Shown: positions 33,024-46,104, counted from the first letter of the stretch. The stretch: DNA of 64,000 bases from Eunapius fragilis (GCA_963681505.1 OY811985.1:5967573-6031572), one strand, 5' to 3'. The notes: generated by a model from the letters alone, not told the origin. Numbers and translations: made by a program.

Positions 33024-35127
33024 ATGGAACATTCTCTATCATATAAGCATTTCCAACCTCACGACCTTAGCACACCAATGGCGGGGGCAGGACCTCTGCT
33101 TCCCATTGGAAAGGATTTAAAGAACATGGTCTCTGGAGCTCTAACAGACATTAAAGACCCGAGGAATCGTTTCCCTCCTGTGACGAACGAGGAATACAGA
33201 AAGAAGAAGAACCTCAATGATGATGCGGGTCCAAAGGTCGCCCATAACGAGCAGCTATCTGCGGTGGAGGAAGCAGACGGCGGGAGGTCTGTGGCAAGGC
33301 GCGAGTTCTTCTGGGACGAGTGGCTCTCGTACATTGCCTCAGCGATAGTGGCCCTCTCCTTGATAGACCTCTCCGTAGAGTTCATCGCCTCGAACCGCCA
33401 GGGGGTCCTGTGTGATATCAATGTGACGTTCACCTTTGGCCGGGACAGGTACGCCTTCGTCAACGGGTACTGCGCCCGCTTCCTCCCCCTGGGCCAGTAC
33501 TACACCCTCTTCACGCTCATCCAAGGGATAATCCTGCTCTCCCCACACTACATCTGGCTGTCTGTCTTCAATGGCTACTTTGAGCTGTTCTTTGCTCTCG
33601 TCGGGATGCTCAGGAGGTTAAAGGAGAGGAGCACGGGGGAGCACCATCCCCGCAACTCTGCCATCATCAACAAGATACACGAGGAGTTCCTCTCGAAGAA
33701 ACGGTTTGGGAACCGTATCTTAATAGGCTACAGGTTGAAGCTGGTGGCGCAAGGATTGTGTGCGTGTGGGTTCATGTTGTCCTGCGCCCTGGTGTTTTCA
33801 GAATTTGAAACGGACATCACCTGTCCCTCCGAAGACATGCCACCAGATGAAATGTTTGGTCGGATACGTTGCGTCTACGGGAGACTTTACTTTCTCTCGT
33901 TTCTCCGTGTGGCCAATCTCATTCTCCTTGGCTTGGTGGTTGCAGCCATTGCTGTGGGTATAGTGGAGGTGTTCCTCAAGTCTCACATGGAGGCTCTGGG
34001 CTCTGAGGAACAGGCGAAGTTCACCTATAATGCAGGAGTCCACCACTCCCTCTACCAGCCAAAGACTAGATACCTCTTACCCTTTTCACCTTTCCATATA
34101 AGGTCTGACCTTGATTTCATGCTGGTGCGTCTCTTTGCGTCAGACGCTGGGTACGGAAAGATATTCAAGGATGTTCAGGTGTCTGACTATGTTGCACGAT
34201 TACTGGAAGCTGACTTCAAAGCCCTGCACAGCTACAGCCATATAAGACTTCACTTAGATAAAAGGGGTACAGATGTAGTGTATTATTGCATCCATGCATG
34301 AAAAAAGAAGTGCACAGGTATTTAAAAAATATGCTGCTCCTCCTCCCTCCTTCCTCCCCTCCCTCCCTCCTCCCTCCCTCCCTCCCCTCCCTCCCTCCCT
34401 CCCTCCCTCCCTCCCTCCCTCCCTCCCTCCCTCCCTCCCTCCCTCCCTCCCTCCCTCCCTCCCTCCCTCCCTCCCTCCCTCCCTCCTTCCCTCCTTCCCT
34501 CCTCCCTCCACCCCTCCTTATAGGAAAGGATGTGAAAGGTGACTTCGCTACCCATGGCGTTGAGCTAGATCCAAATGGAGCCCCACATAGGAGACCAGTG
34601 GTGAGTGACTTGAACCAGGAGAGCAATGCAATGTCTGTCATCCTCCGCCCACCATGGATGCTCCAGAATTCTCCTCAACGTGCGAATGATCCAACGATGA
34701 ATGCATTTGTTGCTTCTCTCTGCTATTACCTGGATGGCGGGACTAAGGACCATCCAAGGAGGGCTGTCATTGACATATGCTTCCATTTGCATTCCTATGC
34801 TTTCACTATCTCCAGATACTTTGAAAAGGTATGTATGTATGTATGGGTCTTCTCTGCACTGCCCCAGTCGAGGTTGTGTGGCATAAATTTTCAGGCTTCT
34901 CATCCCCCCCCCCCCCCCCACGCAGTTACAATGACATGTAATGTGACTATATACCAAAGGCTTGGTGCTCTATCTTGATGTTAACACACACTAGGTACTG
35001 GTTCTCCATCTTGATGCCAACTTCTATGCTCCTGGATCTGTTGTCAAATATGACATGTACGCTGGCAATCTCTACACCCTCAGGGTGCCATCCAATGTGC
35101 TGGCCCTTCCCATCAATGAGACCAGAC

Positions 35128-35195
<68 letters not shown>

Positions 35196-37346
35196 GTGTG
35201 TGTGCACAAATGGATATGCACACAAGTTGTGAGCATGAACGTGCACATGACCTAGCTAGCCTGTTGGTCATTGGTCCCACGACCTAGCTAGCCTATTGGT
35301 CATTAGTCACATGACCTAGCCTATTGGTCATATGATCTATTGGGCATGGGCTGCTGATTAAACACAGGAGTATTTTTTTCTTTAAAAAAAAAAAATCTAT
35401 GTAATGTTTTAAATTATTTAGTAGCTATCATGTGATGTAACTCACTGTTGCATATATCTACGTGTAGTTATTAATATGATGCTAGTAATAAATTGTGGTT
35501 AATGATATCATGTCACCTTTGTATCAACAGTTCACCAGCAAAGTACGGGAATTTCTGGACTGGAACAAAGAGGAAGTTAGATTTCTTATGCCTTTCATTA
35601 TCGTTAGTGGTATCGATGACCATGTCAAGGGAGCCACAGGTAAAACGGAGAGATCGTGATGCCCCTGATGTGGTTAGGGAGAAAGATAAGGAGTGGGCAT
35701 GGATATGGAGGGGAGGAAGGGGAGAGGAAGGGGAGAGGAGGGCAGAGAGAAAATGTTCCATCCAAATATGGTAAATCGAGTTATTCAAGCAGCAGCTCAT
35801 TGCTGTGAAAATAATTAAACCCCCTTTTATAAATGGTACTGGACTGATGTCCTATCTATGTCCCTCCCACACCACTCCCCACCTACCCATACATCATCTA
35901 GTATCTCAACTGTTGGAACACTTTGCACTGGCTGAGTACCTGGTCAATGGTGCCATCATGGTGATACTCACACCTGAGTTAGTGGAGGGAAGAGGTGTGA
36001 CATCATTTGAGAAACTGAGGCTACAGGCAAACCAGTGAGTGATCCTTATCCGTAGATGTATGGGGCGTGGCCTGTTTGTCATGGGGTGTGGCCTGTTTGT
36101 CATGGGGTGTGGCCTGTTTGTCATGGGGTGTGGCCTGTTTGTCATGAAGTGTGGTCTGTTTGTCATGGGGTGGGGCCTGTTTGTCATGAAGTGTGGTCTG
36201 TTTGTCATGGGGTATGACCTGTTTGTCATGGGGTGTGTATGGTGTGACTGGATCTGATTTCTACTGGCTTTGTTCAGTGTTTTACAGTGTGTGCAAATGT
36301 TGAAGAAGGGTCCCATTTTGGAGGTTCTCAGTTAATAAGAGAGTTGGGAAAAGTTCGAAAAATTACAAAAGTTACTGCAGAAGATACAAAAATGGATATA
36401 CATTTACGCTTATTACTAACTCTCAATTCAAATAAGTATTGTGGTTTGTGGCATAGAATGATTATTGGACTGAAGCATACAACTAAACAATGTCCATCCC
36501 AAGAAACTCCCCAAAAACGGGTAGTATCGTGAAATGTGTACATAATGTTCTCAAAGCTATAACTCGGCAATAGCTTAAATTGAAACTGAAACAAAAAGAA
36601 GGTAGGAGTAACATCATTACTTTTGAACATGGATTTCAATTTTGAAGTTTGGAATCAGGAGTTACATGTGTTTGTAGGTATTAAACTCAATTATCATAAA
36701 AATCCTATATCTGTCAGGAAATTTTATATCTCCAGTATACTAGCAATTTCTGTACTGGTATATGAATTTGTTGATCACAATATCATATTATGTCTCTTTA
36801 GTTGACAGCTGTCTGATTTTAAGACTAGTTGTTGATAAGACCAAAACTGATGTGTCAATACTTTGAAGTAAAGATTAAAAACACCACATGCCCTTTGAAA
36901 GTGTGTATTGTAATAATTGGCGAAATAAATGCTGAAACCATGTCATTGTTGATTGCATAATCAGATAACCAATGCGAAATACTATACATGTATTTTATCC
37001 TTTACAATAATGAAAATAATGCAATCAATCCAAGATCCATATTGTGTACTTCCTGAGCATAACACAGGTATGCGGCTACCCTGCATAATATTTGCACATC
37101 CTCACCTCCCCCTTCCCCCACTCTCACATCCATTTTCCCTCCTTCACTCCTCCATGCTTTACCAGCCAATGGAATGAACAAAGGGAACAAAGCGAACAAA
37201 GCAGTACTAGTATTTTGAAGCACCTTCAGCTCTCCGGTTTTGCACAGAGGCACAGGAATGCATACCCCGTGCTATGTGGCAACACGCAGTGTGACTTCCA
37301 CATATCTGCATACAAATATGATGTGCCCCAGGAGACAACAGTTTAA
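33024..37346 (+). CDS. Four-TM large-pore-channel-like protein (innexin/pannexin/LRRC8 type), 701 aa
   Basis: Exons 33024-34266, 34524-34828, 34995-35129, 35531-35639, 35902-36034, 37166-37346 total 2106 nt with consistent phases. TM segments are at about 101-121, 159-181, 238-258 and 293-317. The first outer loop has two Cys (130, 150) in 'DRYAFVNGYCARFLPLGQYY', like the YVNxxCW region of innexins, and the second has Cys 267 and 283. After TM4, 'SDLDFMLVRLFASDAGYGKI' resembles the conserved helix of LRRC8 (FAFMLHMLDQYD) and innexins. The cytosolic loop between TM2 and TM3 is about 55 residues. A further 290 C-terminal residues have no leucine-rich repeats and are not recognised. Predicted role: oligomeric plasma-membrane channel (inference). 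It could instead be a new four-TM family with the same topology. Confidence 0.8.
34342..34518. repeat. (CCCT)n tetranucleotide, intron 1 of the channel-like gene
   Basis: About 40 CCCT units ending at the acceptor CCTTATAG of exon 34524-34828. Confidence 0.97.
35130..35204. repeat. (TG)n from the donor of exon 3
   Basis: Donor AGACAG|GTGTGTG merges into a 75-bp TG tract. Confidence 0.96.
36055..36238. repeat. 21-bp GTTTGTCATGGGGTGTGGCCT array
   Basis: About nine units shortly after the donor of exon 35902-36034. Confidence 0.95.
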
Positions 37347-38399
37347 ATCCTGCATTACTTTATTATCTTTGTACCTTTTTGATAAATGCACTAACACCAT
37401 TTATGGTTAGCGGCGTCATCAGTGATAATTGCTAAGGTTGCAATTATCATTTTGTGCAGTGTATGATGGTGATTGTGAATGTTTAAATCTGTTTAGGAAT
37501 GACAAGTGTGGATTGTTTGAAGGGGTATGGACCTTCATATTAAAAAGTATTTCCCCAAAACCCATCTGCTGTGATGGACAACTGGCTTTCTTACAGATTT
37601 GGATCATCGTTTAAGGCAGTGTCCAGTGAAGCACACAACTATATGACCTTTCATCAGCATGCATATCCAACTCATACTCCACCCATAACACACCAGTACA
37701 CACTAACAACAGTGTATACACTCCCAATGACCCTACCATATTTTTGCCCGTGCACAGAATTGTCTCACTTGGTATAAATTGTTCCTAAAAGTGTCTACCC
37801 CCCCCAGTAATGTTTTTTTTTTTCTTGATGATGCCTGCAACAATGCACTCCCAATCTACAAATACCAACATAAACATTAGCACTTCCAACACACCCACCA
37901 GCTCACAACAGCACATACACACCAGGTCCACTGAAACACTAGCACACTAACAGCAAATAGTTGGCCAACCACCTAACCTACACATCATTAGTACAACAGT
38001 TTAATTTACACGCACACACACACACACACACACACGCTCTAAACATCAGTACACACTAGAACAGTGAATATAACAGTGAACACTACTAGTCCCACATACA
38101 GGGATTCTTTGAGGAAAAACCTTTGAGGGGAATTTTAAAAATTGTTGCTAAGGCAACCCTGCAGGTTGTATCACTTATTGCCAAGGAGGGGCAACAATAT
38201 GGCAAATTCCTCTACTCACACACATACACCAATCCATACACCAACCCATATGCACACCAAAGGCATGCACTAAATTTATAACATAATAACCTTCATTGCA
38301 CTGCATCAGCCATTTCCAAGTATTTTTTATAAACACCCCATACTCTTATCGGACCCCCCCCCCCTCCCCCCCCACATACACACTTCTATCCTATTGACA
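37347..38399. other. Intergenic after the channel-like gene
   Basis: AC-rich sequence with many CACACA and ACACCA motifs, a (CA)n at about 38012-38034 and a C-run at 38357-38373. No gene seen. Confidence 0.5.
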
Positions 38400-39582
38400 G
38401 GGGTAGGTAAATAATTATACTGAAACCATGCAAAAACAGTGTAAGTGCAAACCCACAATTACTTCAATCAATGCAAGGTATATAAAGGTGGTTAGGTTTA
38501 TAAGCTAATGCAGGGTAAGTTCCAATTTTCCCCATCCCACTTCTCCTTTTGGAGGGAGGAATGGCACCTCTTGCTTCTTGGTAAGTGGAGCAAGAGGTGG
38601 GGGTAGATATAGGGGGTGGAGGTAGATAGTAGATAGGATAGGGGGTGGGGGTAGATAGTAGATAGGATAGGGGGTGGAGGTAGATAGGATAGGGGGTGGA
38701 GGTAGATAGTAGATAGGATAGGGGGTGGGGGTAGATAGTAGATAGGATAGGGGGTGGGGGTAGATAGTAGATAGGATAGGGGGTGGGGGTAGATAGTAGA
38801 TAGTAGATAGGATAGGGGGTGGGGGTAGATAGTAGATAGTAGATAGGATAGGGGGTGGGGGTAGATAGTAGATAGGATAGGGGGTGGGGGTGGGGGTAGA
38901 TAGTAGATAGGATAGGGGGTGGGGGTAGATAGTAGATAGGATAGGGGGTAGATAGTAGATAGGATAGGGGGTGGGGGTAGATAGTAGATAGGATGGGGGT
39001 GGGGGTAGATAGTAGATAGGATAGGGGGTGGGGTAGATAGGATAGGGGGTGGGGGTAGATAGGATAGGGGGTGGGGGTAGATAGGATAGGGGGTGGGGGT
39101 AGATAGGATAGGGGTAGATAGTAGATAGGGTAGGAGGTGGGAGTAGGTAGTGGATAGGATAGGGGGTGGGTGGGTGGGGTAAATAGTAGATAAGATATGA
39201 TATGGGCGGGGCGGGGTAGATAGTAGATAGGGAGTGGTAGTAGATAGGGGGTGGGGTAGATAGGATAGGGGGTGGGGGTAGATAGGATAGGGGGTAGATA
39301 ATATTACCCCACCCTTATCCTATCTATCCTCCTATCTTATCTGCCCCTATCTTATCTACCTCTACCACTATACTATTCTATCTACAAGCTCCACTTACCA
39401 GGGAGCAAGAGGTACCATCCCTCCCTCCAAAAGGAGAAGTGGGATGGGGAAAATTGGAACTTACCCTGCACTTAGCTTTATAATCTTTATATACCTTTCA
39501 TTGATTGAAGCAATTGTGGGTTTGCACTTACACTGTAATTGCATGGTTTCAGTGTAATTAATCTGTGAACCCTACCTACCCC
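38400..39582. mobile_element. TIR element with minisatellite core
   Basis: Terminal inverted repeats of about 190 bp: the left begins GGGGTAGGTA and the right ends in ACCTACCCC. Matching blocks include GTAAGTGCAAACCCACAATT, CTTCTCCTTTTGGAGGGAGG and GGTAAGTGGAGC. The centre is a 0.7-kb GATA-type minisatellite. No transposase ORF, so non-autonomous. Confidence 0.85.
38600..39300. repeat. GATAGGATAGGGGGTGGGGGTAGATAGTA minisatellite
   Basis: About 25 units built from GATAGTA, GATAGGATAG and GGGGTGGGGGTA. The strand is G-rich and could form quadruplexes. Confidence 0.96.
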
Positions 39583-39972
39583 CTGAATCGAATTCACAAG
39601 GGTGCTTCATGTTGATAATGACAAGCCGATCGATGTATTTCATGAAAATCAAGTTCTATGATGCGTTATTATCTCTCTAGGTGCCTACCAGTGAAAGTGG
39701 TACCAGAAATTTCAACTGACTGGTTACTTGTGACTAGCATCGGGCACTTTTGAAAACCTGATAAAAGCCATGGAGTTTGCGGGCAAACAAAAAAAAGCCA
39801 GAACCAAACGGGTATAGGGAATTTTAATTATGAGTGAACAAAACGAACATGCATGTAGGTCTTAGCATGTGTGCTATGTAAGTGAGACGGTAGGTAGACA
39901 CAAATCAGTATCTTTAATAAAATTTCACAGCATCCAAAGCATTACAAAAATACATTTTAATACTTATAGGTG

Positions 39973-41020
39973 CTAGTATCCAGCCTTGCGTGGATATGCA
40001 TCACAGGGACAACTCTGCTTGTTGCAACAGCCATCACAAAAGTTGTGTGTACTTTTGCACTGGTACGCGTTACACTCGAAAAGCTCAGCCTCTACTCCAC
40101 AGCCTTCACACAACCACTCCTGTGTTTGCAAGAGAAATTAATTACAGACATGTACTGACAACAGAAATAAAATTTAAAAAAAAATCAGGTGCTTCTCGCC
40201 ATCAGTTAGCTCAAACTGAACACAACGAAATGGCAGCAAGCATGCACGCGGGGCATCCATATTCCAGCTGCTGTGCATCAATTCTATTATACTGCACATG
40301 CATTTATATAGTAAGTCTTAATTATAATGATATCGCGCGTGCGTTATCAGTACACCATGCAGGCAACACCATGCACTGCATGCTGACTGGTTATACAAAC
40401 TAAAAAAACCCGTATAAGCTTGCAGTGTACATTGCCTGCATGCAACTCCAATGAATATGAATTAAAGTTCAGTAAAACTTCAGATTACTGAATTTTTACT
40501 CATATTCATTTTTAATATAAGTTGCAGGCATGATTGGCCTTAGCATTACGACAGGTGCAGCTCAGTAGATTCTGAGTTAGAAAGGAGTCACTTACTTCCT
40601 CTTCAGACGAGCTGCAATTTTCCGATAGGTCATTGTGAACTATGTTCAGACACTGCGGCCCATGGCGACGGTTAGAAGTGTGATAGTGCTGGCCCTATAT
40701 GTATATACATATATATGCATGGGTGCAGCACGATATCAGTATACATGCGCGATATGCATGGTTGTATATCATTGGCACGCGTCAAATCGCTTTGCCGAAT
40801 GGTGCAATGGAAAGTGTAAATGTATATGTCCTACATTGTTTGGATTTCCCTCCTCCTGGGTAAAAAGATTGTTGCTTCCGTTGTTGCCTTTCTGTAAATG
40901 TGCATGGAAAAGGGCAAAGATGGATGGGGCATGACCAAAATTTATTAATTATTTATAGAAAGCATATATGAATTAAGACCGATGCACATGCAGCATCACC
41001 TTGGTTAGCTTGCTTGCCAT
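39973..41020 (-). CDS. Small Cys/His-rich protein A, 88 aa, novel paralogous pair
   Basis: Minus-strand exons 41020-41000 (MASKLTK), 40694-40596 and 40119-39973, all phase 0. Exon 2 reads 'GQHYHTSNRRHGPQCLNIVH' then an acidic Ser/Glu tail. Exon 3 has the pattern C-x2-C-x8-C-x4-C-x3-H-x2-C-x2-C-C-x4-C-x-C and ends 'DAYPRKAGY'. Gene B at 45458-46104 shares the exon layout, MASKLTK and the exact Cys/His spacing, which argues for real selection. The pattern suggests a zinc-binding fold (PHD, B-box or treble-clef-like), but no known family was recognised. No signal peptide, so probably intracellular. An alternative upstream first exon may exist at 41272-41210. Confidence 0.8.
40433..40532. mobile_element. 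Small inverted repeat inside gene A intron 2 to upstream region
   Basis: CCTGCATGCAACT and AGTTGCAGGCA flank AATGAATATGAATT.AAGTTCAGTAA and its complement; about 100 bp, between gene A exons 3 and 2. Confidence 0.6.
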
Positions 41021-41209
41021 GTTCGATTAAAGTCGTCGGCGCCCTTAATTGCGTTAGAATTTAAATTAAAAAAAAAAAAACAATAAATTTCTGCACGTTT
41101 ACTCTTTCGTCGGACACGCCACGCAGCTATACATACATGATATGCATGCATGCGAGTATAGAAGTCAGTATAGAATTTACATGGAGTATATAGAACATAA
41201 ATCTCTTAC

Positions 41210-41272
41210 TTCGCGGATTCGTTTAGACGCAGTCGTGGAACTGCCACAGTCGATGTTTGAAAGACTGGTCAT
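41210..41272 (-). CDS. Possible alternative first exon of gene A
   Basis: Minus strand ATG to donor GCGAA|GTAAGA encodes MTSLSNIDCGSSTTASKRI plus two residues and ends in phase 0, compatible with gene A exon 2 at 40694. No equivalent is seen upstream of gene B. Confidence 0.35.
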
Positions 41273-41334
41273 AATAGAGCTATTTATATACAGGAATCAA
41301 GATGCATGAGGTGATGTAATTTAAACTGAAATGC

Positions 41335-41469
41335 ATCAATTGCTGAGAGGAGGCAAGCCTCCGCGTTATGACGTAATATTTGTTTATAGCAACGGATTTG
41401 GGAAAAGCAAGCAATTCTTTGGGAATCATGACATCGACAGTACTCCAAATAGGTGTATACGAGCTATAC
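41335..41469 (-). repeat. 135-bp segment duplicated at 41988-42118
   Basis: Starts TCAATTGCTGAGAGGAGGCA and ends GTGTATACGAGCTAT; the second copy differs at very few positions. On the minus strand this copy sits in an open stretch preceded by an acceptor (CTTCTTGCAG), so it may be exonic or UTR of gene A. Confidence 0.9.
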
Positions 41470-41968
41470 ATAAGGTCTCGCATATTCACCTGCAAGAAGA
41501 TTAGTTATGATAGGATCATTGGGTACCGATATAAGGTCGCATGTCATTGAACCATTGCATGGCATCAGCTAGCTATATCTTAAATGTAACTTTCCCACAC
41601 GTCAGTTGAGCATCTTATAACGCCATGCAGTGCATCCACCATTTAAAAGGAGTCTCGTGTTTTTCCCAAGCACGCGCCATTGCCTCTTCCCAGCGTGGCA
41701 GTATACCTATAATCAAATTCATGCATGAAGGTACACCCAGTATATTGTGATAATACTGATTTCGCTGTTATGTATACAGGCATATATAGACAAGAACTGG
41801 AGGTCGTGTATATATATCATGCATGCATGTGTATAACTCAGTATAAGTATCGTGCGACATTCAGTGCACAAAGGATGGATACAGGACTCAGTTCAGAAGA
41901 GAGAAAGCGTGCATGTGTTTAATCAGCTGGTTTCCTCCGCGCGAAGAATTAATGAAGTGCATGCACTG

Positions 41969-42202
41969 AAGGGCTAAACCTGTTATCTCAATTGCTGAGA
42001 GGAGGCAAGCCTCCGCGTTATGACGTAATATTTGTTTATAGCAACGGATTTGGGAAAAGCAAGCAATTCTTTGGGAATTATGACATCGACAGTACTCCAA
42101 ATAGGTGTATACGAGCTATGTATTAGCTTTGCATGGGCACTCCATTATAATTGCATCATTGTATGCTTATACTGGTAACAACATATAACAGGTTTAGCCC
42201 TT
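41969..42202. mobile_element. TIR element carrying captured local sequence
   Basis: Perfect 18-bp terminal inverted repeats AAGGGCTAAACCTGTTAT / ATAACAGGTTTAGCCCTT. Inside is a copy of 41335-41469, which itself lacks these TIRs, so the element appears to have copied neighbouring DNA. No TSD is evident. Confidence 0.7.
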
Positions 42203-42244
42203 AAGCTAGGGAGGGACCGCGTGTTTGAGAGCATGCAGTAAGGC

Positions 42245-42390
<146 letters not shown>

Positions 42391-42423
42391 GTGCATGAAT
42401 GCAATATTGGTTGTTGCATATAG

Positions 42424-43226
42424 CAGCGTGAGTGGGCGGGAGCTCGTCAGTGATGAGTTATGTGCATGTGAGTGCAGTCATATGATTACTACATGTTTGT
42501 CCGCGGTGCTTGAACGTTGTCAAGAGCTGCATGTAAATGTTGCATGGGGATATCTGAGGGAGATCCCCATGCAAGTTTGGGGAAATGGGAAACATGCGTG
42601 GGCGATGGAAAGCATGCGTACCGTTGCTATGGCAATGGTCTGGAACTTGTCTTACAAACAAATAAACGCGTCGAATCAATTCCTTCAAATTGATTTGTCA
42701 CTTATACATATCTGGTAGGCATTTTGTGATATGGCGTCATGTAAGTGACAAATTGGGGAATACGCTAGCTCTTTCCCCAGTCAGTACGCAAAAGCCGTTC
42801 TTTCTTGTGCAAGACTGATGCACGTACGATTGCATGTGCACTGAGTTGAACATGCATGCTGATTGCATGTGGTCAAATTAAGGTTCAACATACGCCCTAG
42901 GCCCTATAAGTTTAGCGGCTTTAGCCTTATAGGCCTATAAGGGTAAACTTATATTCGATTATTGCGTTGCGTCATTCGCCTGACTTATAAATAGCTTGGA
43001 AGCCAGTGCCAAGCTATTGCCATGGCAACGGCACGCATGTCCATCGGATCGCCCACGCATGCTTAACCCTCCCCTGGGGATCTCCCTCGGATAATATTGA
43101 TACAACATTCACATCCTTATATACTACGTGTAGCTCTCAACAGCTGACAAACATACAGTAATAAATATGGCTGCACTCAAATGCAAACAATAATTCATCA
43201 CGAGCTCCCGTCCACTCGCGCTCTGA
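42424..43226. mobile_element. 0.8-kb imperfect inverted repeat with nested MITE
   Basis: Outer arms AGCGTGAGTGGGCGGGAGCT (42426) and AGCTCCCGTCCACTCGCGCT (43203-43222) pair. Inner pairs: TGAGGGAGATCCCCATG with GGGGATCTCCCTCGG, and GCGTGGGCGATGG with ATCGCCCACGC. A MITE-like core related to 13213-13380 lies at 42664-42765. Confidence 0.75.
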
Positions 43227-44173
43227 AGATGTATTTATAAATATAAAATCAAGGATTGATTCGCAGTCTTTTTCATTTTCTGATCTGTGATTAGGCTCGT
43301 TAAATTTATATCATTCAGCACACTGCATGCCCGTGTGACGTGATACAGTTTACCACGATGTCGCCATGCAACACGATTGGATTGTGCATGCGTATGCATA
43401 TGCGGGGTACGACTTTGCATGCACGTTCGGCGAATATGTATATAGTACGCATGCATGCACGAGTTGACTTTAATTGCAACTGACACAACAGGCTAGGGGA
43501 ATACCCTGGTGACACCCATCGAGATCCTATGCATGTATACACGACTATATACATGTGTATATGATTTTAGCTTCAGTGAGGCTCAAAGGAATATCATAGA
43601 CACAGAGAGAACCTGGGTGGTCACGAGGCAGAGCATGATCACAGCACCTGCATGGTGAGATGGAGCATGCATGAAGCACCAGGACAATGAGCTGGGTGAT
43701 TACGAGACAGAGCAGGATCAACTGAGATGAAAACTCCTCTTGCGTGTGTTGAGAATTATAGGTTAACCAGGATTCGAACACCTCCATGCAGATAGGTTCT
43801 GATACATGTGGACATGTTCAAATAAAACACGGGGCAGTGTATGTATAGCATTGAGTCTGACTATTAACTTGCGCTTGAGCAGTGATGCATTTCAGTTGCG
43901 CAGTTTGCTTGTTTGTTCTGGTGACAACCCCTCTGTATCTGCCATGAGCCTCTGAACCATACTGCTCCTCTGCTGATGCTTCTGCATGCCTCTGATTGTC
44001 CTTTGGCTTATAGCCACCATGCAAGAGAACAAGAACTACATATATGGGCTGCAAACATATATACATGTATAGCGACGGCTAAATAATGCAATTCCTAACC
44101 CTTACGTATGCTACACACATTTTGTTAGGAACACTAACTCAATGCACTGGCATATATATGACTTCTCATGCAT

Positions 44174-44174
<1 letters not shown>
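43227..44174. other. Intergenic, no supported gene
   Basis: A direct near-repeat lies at 43610-43720 (GAGCTGGGTGATTACGAGACAGAGCA versus GAACCTGGGTGGTCACGAGGCAGAGCA, partial). A lone TTCGAATCC-type motif is discussed under rejected items. Confidence 0.4.

Positions 44175-44216
<42 letters not shown>
44175..44216. repeat. 42-base T homopolymer
   Basis: Uninterrupted T-run; may be the tail of a retroposed sequence, but no TSD was identified. Confidence 0.95.
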
Positions 44217-44217
<1 letters not shown>

Positions 44218-44524
44218 TTGTTGGGAAAATGCGACTAGCCATAAAGTAAATTCATATAATGTTATAGTCATATATTATATTCCCAAAAGCAATGCATCAC
44301 ATTCCGTTGGTTACTCCCATTTAGTCCCAACTACTGACATGGCACATGCACAAGCATGCATGTGCCATGCAGCATGCATGGAGGCAGTTCAGAGCATTGT
44401 ATATATATACTGATGCATATACATAATTATAGGTGTCAGGTGTCCTCATGCAGCGCCCCCCAATTTGTGAAGTGGAGCCCTTCCTACGTCTATGAAGTAT
44501 ATACTGATGTGTGCGTGCATGGAG

Positions 44525-45042
<518 letters not shown>

Positions 45043-45457
45043 GTGAGAGATGGAAAGGGACGAGCGAGCTGGGGCAACTGATTTGCAACTGATGCAAACT
45101 GACGTCGCAGATAATATATACACATGCAGCAGCATGCATAGCGATTCATAGTTTGAACCTGCGCGCGAGTATAGCGCAATTATATGATTTCTATACATAT
45201 TATGCAGCAGCTAGTAAAACCAATTGGACGTATACATATATATTGGATAGCGTTGCACGAGAAGTTTACGCTGTTAGAATTAGCAATCAGAAGTGAGTGA
45301 TGTATATTATACAGCAAAAATTTAATTGATCATATAGTATTCCTATATATATATATATATAACTGTACAATGCATGGATGCCGGCTATATACATGTACAT
45401 GCACGTACAGATGATTTCATTAGAATAAGTTCTATCAGTGCTCAGTTCCAGTTCCGG

Positions 45458-46104
45458 TCAGTAGCCCCGTTTGCGGGGGTAACTATCGCAGGGACAGCTT
45501 GCATAGTTACAGCAGGTACCACAGAACATATGCCGCACACCACATTGATATGCTTCGCACCAGTAGAGTGTACGGTCATTGTTGCAGCCTTCACAAATCC
45601 CCTGATAATGAAAAATTAATATATATATATATGCATGCAGCGGTGCATCATGCAATTGCGCGGCCACGACGGCCGGGGTGGGGGTGTATAGGCTGCTCAA
45701 ACTCACATCGGCATCGTCGGTGTCCGAGCAGCCCGAGGTATCGTCTTCCGACAGGTCATTGTGCACGACGTTCAGGCACTGCGGCCCATGCCTTCGGTTC
45801 GACGTGAGGTAGTGTTGTCCCTGTGCATATAAACGTGCATGTGCAGAAGCGGAAAGATGGAAGTGGGCGCACGCTCACAAACATGCAGGCATGGATGCAT
45901 GGGGATGTATTGTCGCATGCATACATTGTTCAGTGGGCCTTCCTCGCTGTACAGATTAGCTCCATCGTTGTTCTTCTATAAGTTCGGATGGATATGGCAA
46001 CGGGGGAAGAGAGAAAAATGTGCGTTGAATGTGAACGATATATGCATGCATCACGCTATATATACGTGCGCTCCATTACATACCTTTGTCAGCTTGCTGG
46101 CCAT
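45458..46104 (-). CDS. Small Cys/His-rich protein B, 92 aa, paralogue of gene A
   Basis: Minus-strand exons 46104-46084 (MASKLTK, donor AAAG|GTATGT), 45820-45707 and 45601-45458 (stop TGA), all phase 0. Exon 2 reads 'GQHYLTSNRRHGPQCLNVVH' then an acidic Asp/Ser-rich tail. Exon 3 keeps C-x2-C-x8-C-x4-C-x3-H-x2-C-x2-C-C-x4-C-x-C, 'EAYQC' and the terminal 'YPRKRGY'. Between A and B the acidic linker differs in length and sequence while the Cys/His module and the SNRRHGPQCLN block are conserved. Same orientation as gene A, about 5 kb apart: a tandem duplicate. Likely zinc-binding; function unknown. Confidence 0.8.

Noticed and set aside
43765-43785. tRNA or tRNA-derived SINE (minus-strand GTTCGAATCC-like B box)
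   Set aside because: No A box or cloverleaf could be found at the right distance.
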